A DNA stretch of 64,000 nucleotides from Kitasatospora viridis (lineage in GTDB: Bacteria; Actinomycetota; Actinomycetes; Streptomycetales; Streptomycetaceae), in NCBI RefSeq assembly GCF_007829815.1, contig NZ_VIWT01000002.1, positions 1 to 64,000 of the forward strand. The letters run 5' to 3'. This document shows positions 41,875 to 49,637 of this stretch, one piece after another. Below the pieces are notes generated by a model, which saw nothing but the letters and a program-made list of their open reading frames with translations, made no database searches and was not told the DNA's origin. Made by a program: the position numbers and the translations under genes. The number at the start of each line of letters is the position of its first letter. Position 1 is the stretch's first letter.

Positions 41875-42420
41875 TCAGCGGGCCAGCAGGTCTTTCACCA
41901 GGACGACGCTTTCGTAGTTGGTGACGTCCCACCGCCACGTGCCCACCGGCAGGTAGCCACGCCGGCGGTACCAGCCGACCAGCTCGGTCGCCTGGGACGA
42001 CGTGTCGATCACCACCTGCCCGCAACCCAACGCGGCAATCCGCTCCTCCGCGAGCGTCAGCAGCCGCTGCCCCAGCCCGGTGCCCCGCTGCGACGGCTCC
42101 ACCGCCAGCTGCCAGAACGACCCCGAGCCCACCGGAGCCGGGTACCCCGCTGGGGCCACGAAGGGATCCGCCACCGTCACCGTCCCCACCATCGCGTCTC
42201 CCCGGAACGCCACCCAGCACTCACCCTTGCCCAGCCGGTAGGCGGTGTCCTGCGTGGACTGGTACGAGGCGAAGAACACCCGCCCGGCGGTCGCGTGGTC
42301 GGCGTACGCGCGATGCAGCAATCCGGTCAGCTGCTCCACCGAATCCCCCTCGGCGAAGCGCCGTACGGTGCTGAGACCAGCAGGGCCGTCCCGGGCCGGC
42401 GGATCACTGGTTCGAGTCAC
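41875..42420 (-). CDS. GNAT N-acetyltransferase
   Basis: A 181-residue acetyltransferase. Motif A is LAVEPSQRGTGLGQRLLTLA, followed by VVIDTSSQATELVGWYRRRGY, the usual strand 6/helix 4 region. It ends WDVTNYESVVLVKDLLAR. The substrate is unknown. It converges on alaS but is separated by a strong terminator, so it is probably unrelated to that module. Confidence 0.85.
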   Translation of the reverse strand: MTRTSDPPARDGPAGLSTVRRFAEGDSVEQLTGLLHRAYADHATAGRVFFASYQSTQDTAYRLGKGECWVAFRGDAMVGTVTVADPFVAPAGYPAPVGSGSFWQLAVEPSQRGTGLGQRLLTLAEERIAALGCGQVVIDTSSQATELVGWYRRRGYLPVGTWRWDVTNYESVVLVKDLLAR

Positions 42421-42733
42421 ACGATCAGTGTCGGCGGAACGATCGCCTTCGGCCTGCGGGATGATCGATTGTCACGGGACGTCGCGTCGGTGATCCAGTC
42501 GTAATGCCCAGCCTGTTTCCAGACCCGGAGGTTCGGCTGACCAACGATCACTCCGATCGGTGCCAGGTGCGTTAGGCCACAACGACGCCGACAGCGATGC
42601 CCAGGTCAGCAGTCAGGCCGTCGGTTCCGTGGTAGCCCGCTTGGCACTCCAGCGGCAGTGAGTGGCAGCCGTGGCGGGGCGCGCTGAGGATGAGAGACCT
42701 GGTGACGCGCTGTGTCGCGAAGGAGGCCCGGGC
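42421..42733. other. Intergenic region before the FUSC transporter gene
   Basis: 313 bp between divergent genes. Apart from the AGGAGG ribosome-binding site at 42721-42726, I see no convincing gene or structured element. Confidence 0.6.
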
Positions 42734-44917
42734 ATGGGCTGGTGGTCGTCGTGGATCGAGGTCGGGCGGGACGGGCTGCGGGTTCAGCGGGCGTTCGCGG
42801 CTCCGTCGGCGATTGCGCGGGCCGTTCTGGCCGTGCTGTTCGCCGCGGTCCTCGGCCTGGTGCTGGACGACCCGATCGCCGGGTCGATGGCCAGTGTCGG
42901 CGCGTTCATCTGCGCCATCGGCACCATGGTGGGCCCGTTGCGGCACCCGGTGGTGACCGCGCTCGGGGTGGCCGTGGCGTTCAGTGCGATGGCGGTGGTG
43001 GGGGCGCTGGTGCACGGGAGGACTTGGCTGTTCCTGCTGTTGCTCGGGGTAGCGGCCTTCGCTGCCGGGCTCTGGCGGACGCTGGGCGTCGCGTCCGGCA
43101 TCCGGGGCTGCCTCGCGGTCGTCGGGCTGATGATCACGGCTGACCTGGCTCCCGGCGTGCACGGGGGGCTGGTGATGGCCGGGTGGATCGCGACCGGGAC
43201 CGGACTGGTCGTGGTGGTGCAGTTGCTCCCGCCGTACGACTCGCGGTTCGCCGCCCAGCGCCGGGCCCTCGCGGCGCTCTACCGGTCGCTCGCCGAGGCT
43301 TCCGTCGCAGCCGGTCCGGCCGCCCTGAGCGGGTCGGCTCCGTTCACGGCGGCCCGGCAGGCGCTGGACCTGCTGCCGCAGTTCAGCCGGCCGGTGGCCG
43401 CGGCCATGTTCGGGCTGCTGGGAGAGGCCGAGCGGATCCGCCGGGCGCTGCACACGGTCCGGCTGATGGCCCCCGCGGACGGGAACCGGGAGGCGCTGGC
43501 CGCCACCGCGCAGGTGCTGGGCGACATCTCCCGCACGGTGGCCACCGGGCGCGAGCACCGCACGCCCGAGGCAGTCGGCGCCCTCCTGGAGTCGTGGGCG
43601 GCCGCCTCGCCCGTGCGTGGCCCGCGCGACCTGGTCGCGCGGCTGCGGCAGGCCGAGCAGTTGGCGCAGCGTTCGACCGACGAGCGGCTGGGGGACGTAC
43701 TGGAGCCTCCCGCCGAGGTGCCGGGTCTGTACGCGGGCACCTCGTCCGTGGCGCGCACCGCCCGGCGGATCCAGGCCCAACTGCGGCCCCAGTCACCGAT
43801 CTTCCGCCACGCGGTGCGGCTGGCCGTCGGGGTGGTGGTCGCGGAGGTCATCGGCCGGTCGATCGGCGGGTGGGGCGGTCTCGGCATCTCCGCGCACGGC
43901 TTCTGGGTGGCGCTGACCACCATGCTGGTGCTCTTCCCCGAGTACGGGCACACCGTCGCCCGGGCCTGGGGGCGAGCGGCCGGGGCCGTGCTGGGCAGCC
44001 TCCTCGCCTGGGCGCTGTCCCAGCCGCACTGGTCGCCGGGCGGCCTGGCGGTCGCGTCGGTGGTGTTGGCCGCGGTGTCGTTCGCCACCCTGCGGACCGG
44101 GCAGCTGATGCTCAATCTGTGGCTGACCTGCTGGATCGTCTTCCTGATCCACCACGTCGGCGGGCTGCCGGGGCCCACGGCGTGGGCGCGCGCCGCCGAC
44201 ACGGTGGTCGGCGCCGCGCTCGCCGTGCTCATCTTCTTGGTCTGGCCGACCTGGTCCGCCCGGCGGGTGCCGGGCCTGCTCGCGGAGTGGTTGCGGGTGC
44301 AGGAGCAGCTGCTGCCCGAGCTGCTGACCGGCTACGCCGATGTCGGGGCGACCGACTGGGCGGCCGTCGACGCGCTGCGGGCGCGGTCACGGCAGGTCAG
44401 GGAGGAGCTGGCGGTCGCGGTGGAGCAGTCGCACGCCGAGCCGGCCGAGCAGCGCTGCCCCTGGTCGGGTGCGCAGCTGGAGCTGATCAGCACTCAGGTG
44501 TCCGCGGTCGCCGGGTGCGCCACCCTGCTGGCCGAACACCTGCCGCTCACTCCGCAGGACACCGTGCCGGAGCTGACCGAGCTGGTCGATCCGCTGCACG
44601 AACACCTCACCGCCCTGGCCCGCGCCGCCGCCGGAGCCGAGACGGTGGCTCCGGGGGCACTGCGCTCGGTGTTCGACTCGTTCACCGCCCGCTCCGGCCT
44701 GCTGGCCGAGACGTCCGAGGGCTCCGAGGGCTCGGAGGGCTCGGAGGGCTCCGAGGGTTCCGGCAGCGACGACAGCTCCGACGGCCCCGACAGCTCCGAC
44801 AGCGGCACGCCCGGCCGCGCCCTCGCTCTGAGTACCGCCACCGTCGATGCGGTCGAATCCCTGACCGAGACCATCGCCTCGCGCGACCGCCCCCGTCGTC
44901 GTCACGCGGCGGCCTGA
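42734..44917 (+). CDS. FUSC-family (aromatic acid exporter-like) membrane protein
   Basis: A 727-residue protein with two sets of transmembrane helices, N-terminal (about residues 25-160) and central (about 360-520, containing GFWVALTTMLVLFPEYGHTV and RAAGAVLGSLLAWALSQ), separated by a helical cytosolic domain. This is the typical FUSC layout. The family exports hydroxylated aromatic acids or related compounds. The C-terminal cytosolic tail contains a Ser-Glu-Gly repeat and an acidic Ser/Asp stretch. The start is fixed by AGGAGG 7 nt before the ATG. Confidence 0.86.
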   Translation: MGWWSSWIEVGRDGLRVQRAFAAPSAIARAVLAVLFAAVLGLVLDDPIAGSMASVGAFICAIGTMVGPLRHPVVTALGVAVAFSAMAVVGALVHGRTWLFLLLLGVAAFAAGLWRTLGVASGIRGCLAVVGLMITADLAPGVHGGLVMAGWIATGTGLVVVVQLLPPYDSRFAAQRRALAALYRSLAEASVAAGPAALSGSAPFTAARQALDLLPQFSRPVAAAMFGLLGEAERIRRALHTVRLMAPADGNREALAATAQVLGDISRTVATGREHRTPEAVGALLESWAAASPVRGPRDLVARLRQAEQLAQRSTDERLGDVLEPPAEVPGLYAGTSSVARTARRIQAQLRPQSPIFRHAVRLAVGVVVAEVIGRSIGGWGGLGISAHGFWVALTTMLVLFPEYGHTVARAWGRAAGAVLGSLLAWALSQPHWSPGGLAVASVVLAAVSFATLRTGQLMLNLWLTCWIVFLIHHVGGLPGPTAWARAADTVVGAALAVLIFLVWPTWSARRVPGLLAEWLRVQEQLLPELLTGYADVGATDWAAVDALRARSRQVREELAVAVEQSHAEPAEQRCPWSGAQLELISTQVSAVAGCATLLAEHLPLTPQDTVPELTELVDPLHEHLTALARAAAGAETVAPGALRSVFDSFTARSGLLAETSEGSEGSEGSEGSEGSGSDDSSDGPDSSDSGTPGRALALSTATVDAVESLTETIASRDRPRRRHAAA
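44714..44758 (+). repeat. Five tandem 9-bp repeats in the FUSC gene (Ser-Glu-Gly units)
   Basis: Units of TC[C/G]GAGGG[C/T] repeat five times in frame, encoding Ser-Glu-Gly each time in the cytosolic tail. The repeat number can change without breaking the frame. Confidence 0.85.
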
Positions 44918-44941
44918 CAGGGTCTCAGGCCGCCCGGTCGG

Positions 44942-45580
44942 TCACTCCGACCAGGGGGCGGGCGCGCGGGCGGCGGTGAGCTCCAGGCCGGTCACGCCGT
45001 CGGCCCGGCGCTCGCGGAGCAGTTCGCCGCCGAGCGTGTAGCGGGCGGCGGCCGCGTCGGAGCGGGCGGCGCGCTCGACGATCGCGTCGACCAGGGCGCG
45101 GACCATGCCCAGGCGGGGGTGGGCGGTGTGGATCCGCTCCTGCCACCCGGCGGCGATCTGCGCGTCCTGCCCGAAGTCCATGCACACGCCCGCGCGGGTG
45201 AGGCGGCACAGCAGGCCCCGGCGCTCGGCGATGCCGGGCGAGGCGTGCAGGGCGATCGCCTCCCAGACGCGGTCGACGTCCGCCTCCGGCACCCGGTGGC
45301 GCCGCAGCAGCTCCGCCGCCAGGTCTGCGCCCTCCACCTCGAAGCGGGCGGCGCCCTCGGCGAGGCCGCCGGTGCCCAGGTCGTGCAGGACGGTCGCGGC
45401 GAACAGCAGCTCGCGGTCGTACTCGGCGTCGGTCCGGCACCCTTCGTGGGCGGCCAGCAGGTCGGCGAAGAGGAAGCTGCGCACGCTGTGGTTGAACACC
45501 GGCACGGTCTCGCCGGCGCGTGCGGTGGCGAGGACGGCGTCGGCCAGTGGCCCGGTCGGCAGGTCGAGGGAGAACTCCAT
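44942..45580 (-). CDS. HD-domain hydrolase (cyanamide hydratase-like)
   Basis: A 212-residue HD protein with metal ligands in FNHSVRSFLFADLL and VLHDLG and a conserved EAIALHASPGIAE segment. This combination resembles the cyanamide hydratase/urea hydro-lyase branch of HD proteins. It is divergent from a GlxA-type regulator with 72 nt between starts, which suggests the regulator controls it. The real substrate is unknown. Confidence 0.82.
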   Translation of the reverse strand: MEFSLDLPTGPLADAVLATARAGETVPVFNHSVRSFLFADLLAAHEGCRTDAEYDRELLFAATVLHDLGTGGLAEGAARFEVEGADLAAELLRRHRVPEADVDRVWEAIALHASPGIAERRGLLCRLTRAGVCMDFGQDAQIAAGWQERIHTAHPRLGMVRALVDAIVERAARSDAAAARYTLGGELLRERRADGVTGLELTAARAPAPWSE

Positions 45581-45618
45581 GAGCGGCAGGCTACGAGCCG
45601 CGGCCGCACCGCCGGAAG

Positions 45619-45646
45619 TGGCACGCAGGCCATGCATCGCTAAGAT
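45619..45646 (+). promoter_or_regulatory. Putative leaderless promoter of the GlxA-type regulator
   Basis: TGGCAC, a 16-bp spacer and TAAGAT, with the -10 ending 6 nt before the ATG at 45653. The transcript would start at or next to the start codon. Confidence 0.5.
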
Positions 45647-45652
45647 CGTGCC

Positions 45653-46603
45653 ATGTCGGCCGTCGAACGGCACCGGGTCGTGGTGCTGGCGCTCCCCGGG
45701 GTCCTCCCGCTCGACCTGGGCATCCCGGTGCAGACCTTCGGGACGGACCCGCACTACCGGGTCACGGTGTGCACCGACCCGGCCTCCGGGCCCGTGACCA
45801 GCGGCGGGTTCACCGTCGGCACCACCGCCGGGCTGGAGGCGCTGCGCGAGGCCGACACCGTCGTCGTCCCCGGCTACCAGGGCGTGCGGAGCGCGCCCCC
45901 CGCCGCCGCGCTGGCCGCGATCCGGGCGGCGCACGCCCGCGGCGCCCGGCTGGTGTCGATCTGCACCGGGGCGTTCGCGCTGGCCGCCGCCGGGCTGCTG
46001 GACGGGCGCCCCGCGACCACCCACTGGCAGGACGCCGCCGACCTGCAACGCCACTACCCCCGGATCCAGGTCCGCCCGAACGAGCTCTACGTCGACGACG
46101 GCGACGTGCTCACCGCGGCCGGCGTGACCGCCGGGATCGACCTGTGCCTGCACGTGATCCGCCGCGACCACGGCGCCGCGGCGGCCAACACGCGCGCCCG
46201 GGCGCTCGTCGCTCCGCCCCAACGGGCAGGCGGCCAGGCGCAGTTCATCGAGCGCTTCCGGCCGCCCGCGCACGGCGCGGAGCTCGCGGCGGTGCGCGCC
46301 TGGATGCTCGACCACCTCGCCCGCCCGCAGAGCGTGGACGAACTGGCCGAGCGCGCGCACATGTCCCGACGCACCTTCATTCGGCGCTTCCAGCAGGAGA
46401 CCGACACCTCGCCGATGGCCTGGCTGACCGCCGCCCGGATCGACTGGGCCCGCGAACTCCTGGAGACCACCGCCGTTCCCGTCGAACAGGTCGCCCGGCT
46501 CAGCGGCCTGGGCAGCCCCGCCACCTTCCGGGCGGCCTTCCACCGCTGCGTCGGCACCTCGCCCGCGGAGTACCGGGCCACCTTCCGCGCCCAGGGCGGT
46601 TGA
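45653..46603 (+). CDS. GlxA-family AraC-type transcriptional regulator
   Basis: A 316-residue regulator. The N-terminal DJ-1/PfpI-like domain (residues 5-170) includes LVSICTGAFALAAAG with the nucleophile-elbow Cys and TTHWQDAADLQRHYP. The C-terminal AraC domain has two helix-turn-helix units: VDELAERAHMSRRTFIRRFQ and VEQVARLSGLGSPATFRAAF. Such proteins usually activate or repress a divergent gene, here the HD hydrolase. No Shine-Dalgarno sequence; probably leaderless. Confidence 0.9.
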   Translation: MSAVERHRVVVLALPGVLPLDLGIPVQTFGTDPHYRVTVCTDPASGPVTSGGFTVGTTAGLEALREADTVVVPGYQGVRSAPPAAALAAIRAAHARGARLVSICTGAFALAAAGLLDGRPATTHWQDAADLQRHYPRIQVRPNELYVDDGDVLTAAGVTAGIDLCLHVIRRDHGAAAANTRARALVAPPQRAGGQAQFIERFRPPAHGAELAAVRAWMLDHLARPQSVDELAERAHMSRRTFIRRFQQETDTSPMAWLTAARIDWARELLETTAVPVEQVARLSGLGSPATFRAAFHRCVGTSPAEYRATFRAQGG

Positions 46604-46716
46604 CCGGGCGAACCGAGCCTCAACGAACCTCATCGAATCCTCACGTTCCGCCGGGCAGGCTCCTCGAAGGCACAGCAGAGCAGTCCCCGAACAGGTGCAC
46701 GGCGAGGAAGAGGTCC

Positions 46717-48153
46717 ATGGCCCAGGCGGCGACACACTCCGTCGGCGACCTCGTCGCCGAACGCTTCGAACTCCTGGCGCACCTGGGCGCCGGCGGCATG
46801 GGAACGGTGTGGCGGGCCCGCGACCTGCTGCTCGGGCGCGAGGTGGCGCTCAAGGAGGTGCGGGCCGTCATCGAGGACGGCCCGGACCAGGCCGCCCGGA
46901 GCCGCGAGCGGGTGCTGCGGGAGGCCCGGGCGCTCGCCGGCATCGGCCACCCCAACGTGGTCACCATCCACGAGGTGCTCGACCGACGGCCCCGGCCCTG
47001 GCTGGTGATGGAGCTGGTGCCCGGCCGCTCCCTGCGCGAGGTCCTGCTGGAGGACGGCCCGCTCACCCCGGTGCGGGCCGCCCGGATCGGGCTGGACGTG
47101 CTGGGCGCGCTGGACGCCGCGCACTCGGCCGGGATCCTGCACCGGGACGTCAAGCCGGGCAACGTGCTGATCCGCCCCGACGGCACCGCCGTGCTCACCG
47201 ACTTCGGCATCGCCACCCTCCAGGGCACCACCACGCTCACCGCGCCCGGCGACATCATCGGCTCGCCGGAGTACATGGCGCCGGAGCGGATCAACGGCGA
47301 ACCGGTCGGGCCCTCCTGCGACTTGTGGTCGCTCGGCATGCTGCTCTACGCCTGCGTCGAGGGCGGAAACCCGGTGCTGCGCGACTCGCTGTGGCAGACG
47401 CTGCGGGCGGTCTGCGAACTCCCGCTGCCCTCCCCGTCGCGGGCCGGCCCGCTGGCGCCGGTGATCGACGCCCTGCTCACCCGCGAGCCGCAGGACCGCC
47501 CGTCGGCCGGCCGGCTGCGCACGCTGCTCACCGCCGTGCTGAGCAGCGAGGGCGAGACCGTCGTCGTCAGCACGGTTCGGCCGGGGCCGGGGGAGACGCC
47601 GACCCTGGTGGCCGCGCTGGACGGGCTCCCCGACGGCGGGCGGCCCCAGCCCCGGCGGCGCCCGCACCACCGGCATCCCGCCGCCGTCGCCGCCGTGGTC
47701 GCCGTCACCGGCGCCGGCCTCGTCGCGGCCGCCGCGATCGGCCTGGCCGGCCAGGGACGGCAACCCAAGCCCAGCGCCGCCCTGCCGTCCCCCACCGCAC
47801 CGCCGTCTCCCGCCGGTACCGGCTGGATCGCCCAGCTCGCCGCCGTCCCGCGCTCGGCCGGCCCCGAGGACCGCGACCAGGCACTGGCCGACGCCCAGCA
47901 GCAGGTGCCCGGCGCCGTGCTGCTGGACGGCGACGCCTGGGCCTCGCTGCCGTCGGGCTACTGGATCGTCCGCGCACCGGGCGAGTTCGCGAGCGGCGGT
48001 GCCGCCCTGACGTTCTGCGCCGACGCCGGCGTCGACCAGTGCTCCGCCCGCTACCTCAGCCAGGACCGGGCCGACAGCGCCTACCACTGCGAAGCCGCCC
48101 CGGCGGACGCCCCGGCCGTCGCCTGCGCCCGCCCCGGTGACAAGCCCGGGTGA
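46717..48153 (+). CDS. Membrane Ser/Thr protein kinase
   Basis: A 478-residue PknB-type kinase. It has the Gly-rich loop GAGGMGTVW (residues 25-32), ATP-binding Lys46, catalytic HRDVKPGN (His142-Arg143-Asp144), DFG (162-164) and the GSPEYMAPE activation segment. After a juxtamembrane linker there is one transmembrane helix (AVVAVTGAGLVAAAAIGLAG) and an extracellular domain of about 120 residues with four Cys near its end, but no PASTA repeats. It probably senses an outside signal. The ATG has GAGGAAGAGG upstream. Confidence 0.92.
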   Translation: MAQAATHSVGDLVAERFELLAHLGAGGMGTVWRARDLLLGREVALKEVRAVIEDGPDQAARSRERVLREARALAGIGHPNVVTIHEVLDRRPRPWLVMELVPGRSLREVLLEDGPLTPVRAARIGLDVLGALDAAHSAGILHRDVKPGNVLIRPDGTAVLTDFGIATLQGTTTLTAPGDIIGSPEYMAPERINGEPVGPSCDLWSLGMLLYACVEGGNPVLRDSLWQTLRAVCELPLPSPSRAGPLAPVIDALLTREPQDRPSAGRLRTLLTAVLSSEGETVVVSTVRPGPGETPTLVAALDGLPDGGRPQPRRRPHHRHPAAVAAVVAVTGAGLVAAAAIGLAGQGRQPKPSAALPSPTAPPSPAGTGWIAQLAAVPRSAGPEDRDQALADAQQQVPGAVLLDGDAWASLPSGYWIVRAPGEFASGGAALTFCADAGVDQCSARYLSQDRADSAYHCEAAPADAPAVACARPGDKPG

Positions 48154-48202
48154 TCTCGTGAACTCGCTGCGGGCGGGCGGGCGAGTTGGCACAATCGCCG
48201 CT

Positions 48203-48649
48203 GTGTCGGAGTTTCTTGAATTCCAGTTCGCCAACGGTTCGTCAGTTCTGCTCCAGGCGTTCCCCGCCGTCGAGCCGGCGCCCGCCCGGCCGGCGCCGGA
48301 CGAGGACGACGACGAGCTCGACCTGCTCCCGCCCGGGCTGGCCGGCGGCCGCCCGGTCTCGCGCGGCCCGGGCGAGCAGCCGGGCCGGGTCGCCAAGGTG
48401 ACCCAGGACGCGCTGCGCGCCGCCCTCAGCCCGCTGGTGCCGCTGCTGCAGGAGGTGCACGACACCGTCGCCCAGGTGCCGCAGCCCCCGCACGAGGTGT
48501 CGGTGGAGTTCGGCGTCCGGTTCGGCGCCGACCTCAAGCTCGGCATCGTCGGCGGCAGCGGCGAGGCCAGCATGAAGGTCTCGGCGACCTGGCAGCTCCC
48601 GCAGCAGAGCGCGCGGACCCCGGACCCGGCCGCCCGGCAGACCGACTGA
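48203..48649 (+). CDS. Trypco1-type (CU044_2847 family) protein
   Basis: A 148-residue protein. The N-terminal strand EFLEFQFANGSSVLLQAF and the C-terminal VSVEFGVRFGADLKLGIVGG, followed by ASMKVSATWQL, match the trypsin-co-occurring domain 1 family. These are small proteins encoded next to trypsin-like peptidases and STAND-type NTPases in actinobacterial conflict or regulatory systems. The GTG start lies 7 nt after CACAAT, so it is probably leaderless. The gene that should follow is broken (next entry), leaving this one without its usual partner. Confidence 0.8.
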   Translation: MSEFLEFQFANGSSVLLQAFPAVEPAPARPAPDEDDDELDLLPPGLAGGRPVSRGPGEQPGRVAKVTQDALRAALSPLVPLLQEVHDTVAQVPQPPHEVSVEFGVRFGADLKLGIVGGSGEASMKVSATWQLPQQSARTPDPAARQTD

Positions 48650-48652
48650 GCG

Positions 48653-48752
48653 ATGGCCTGGTTCTCCGACCCCGGCGCGGCCGGCGGCGCTGCGCCGTGC
48701 CTTCGAGGGACTGTGGCGGACCCGCCCGGACGACCCCGACGACGCGGTCTAG
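48653..48752 (+). pseudogene. Remnant of the trypco1 partner gene
   Basis: An ATG directly after the trypco1 stop opens MAWFSDPGAAGG. About 35 nt later the sensible frame shifts by one base to ALRRAFEGLWRTRPDDPDDAV, which looks like the acidic C-terminal tail of a larger protein and ends in TAG. The 5' and 3' ends of a gene seem to be joined by a large internal deletion with a frameshift. The expected partner would be a trypsin-like peptidase or similar, but too little remains to say which. Confidence 0.55.
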
Positions 48753-49510
48753 CCGGCGCGGTCGGCGGTGACAGCCCACACCGGCATGAGCAGCCGGCCT
48801 TGCTCGTCGGTCGGCAGGCCGTCGGCGAACTCCCGCCCGCCGGGGACGTCCAGTGCGTCGACGACCTGGTGGAGCACGTCCAGGGTGAAGCGCGCGGACG
48901 TGGTGTAGGTGGTTTGCCGCAGGCTGCTGATCGACCAGCCCGCTCCGGCGAAGGTGGCGCGCAGTTCCTGCTCGGTGCAGCGGTTCGGCGAGGCGATCTC
49001 CCTGGGTACCTGGTCGGAGAAGCAGATCACCTGCAGGGTGGCTCCCGGCGTGGTGGCGCGGTGCAGTGCGGCGAGGTACTGCCGCCGCTGGTCCGGCGGC
49101 AGGCCGTGGTAGAGGGCGCTGTCTATCACGGTGTCGTACCGGGCGTCCGCCGCCAGCCCGTCGAGGGTGACGGCGTCGGAGACGAGGAACCGCACGTCGA
49201 GGCCGAGCGCCGCGGTCAGTTCGGCGGCGCGCGCGATGGCCTTGGGGGAGACGTCGAGGGCGGTGACCCGGTGGCCGCGCCCGGCCAGGAAGCGGGCGTT
49301 CTCGCCGAGGCCGCAGCCGACGTCGAGCACCTCGCCGCGGAACCCGCCGGCTGCCTCGACCTCGACGAGCGCGGGCTGGGGACCCTCGATGTCCCAGGGG
49401 ATGATGTCGCCGTAGATCTCGTGCAGGGGGGATTCGGGGCCGTACAGCGAGTCGCCGTCGTAGCTGGCGTCGAAGTGGATGTCGGCCGCCCTCGGGCTGT
49501 GGTCGGGCAT
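48749..49510 (-). CDS. Class I SAM-dependent methyltransferase
   Basis: A 253-residue methyltransferase. The SAM motif is EVLDVGCGLGENARFLAGRG, the acidic loop VTALDVSPKAIARA, and the later motif YDTVIDSALYHGLPPD. The C-terminal part has QVICFSDQVP. The substrate is unknown; the group includes thiol and small-molecule methyltransferases. Its stop codon shares the CTAG palindrome with the stop of the remnant on the other strand. Confidence 0.87.
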   Translation of the reverse strand: MPDHSPRAADIHFDASYDGDSLYGPESPLHEIYGDIIPWDIEGPQPALVEVEAAGGFRGEVLDVGCGLGENARFLAGRGHRVTALDVSPKAIARAAELTAALGLDVRFLVSDAVTLDGLAADARYDTVIDSALYHGLPPDQRRQYLAALHRATTPGATLQVICFSDQVPREIASPNRCTEQELRATFAGAGWSISSLRQTTYTTSARFTLDVLHQVVDALDVPGGREFADGLPTDEQGRLLMPVWAVTADRAG

Positions 49511-49637
49511 GGTGTGCTCCCCGGTCGGCTAAAGCTGTTCGGATACATACCTTATTGTCCGAGGATGCCTTCCGGGAGGCGTGCGAACTCGATGTGAGAG
49601 CACGTCAGGGCGCCCGGGGTGCGCTTCGCGCCCTCGG

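Noticed and set aside
42572..42733. Minus-strand tail frame ending in hydrophobic residues (GIAVGVVVA), considered as a small peptide gene
   Set aside because: No start codon with a ribosome-binding site, no modifying enzyme nearby and no leader/core pattern.
45746..46735. Extension of the HD hydrolase frame upstream of 45580
   Set aside because: The extended frame overlaps the GlxA regulator on the opposite strand and has shadow-frame composition. The ATG at 45580 gives the normal HD protein length.
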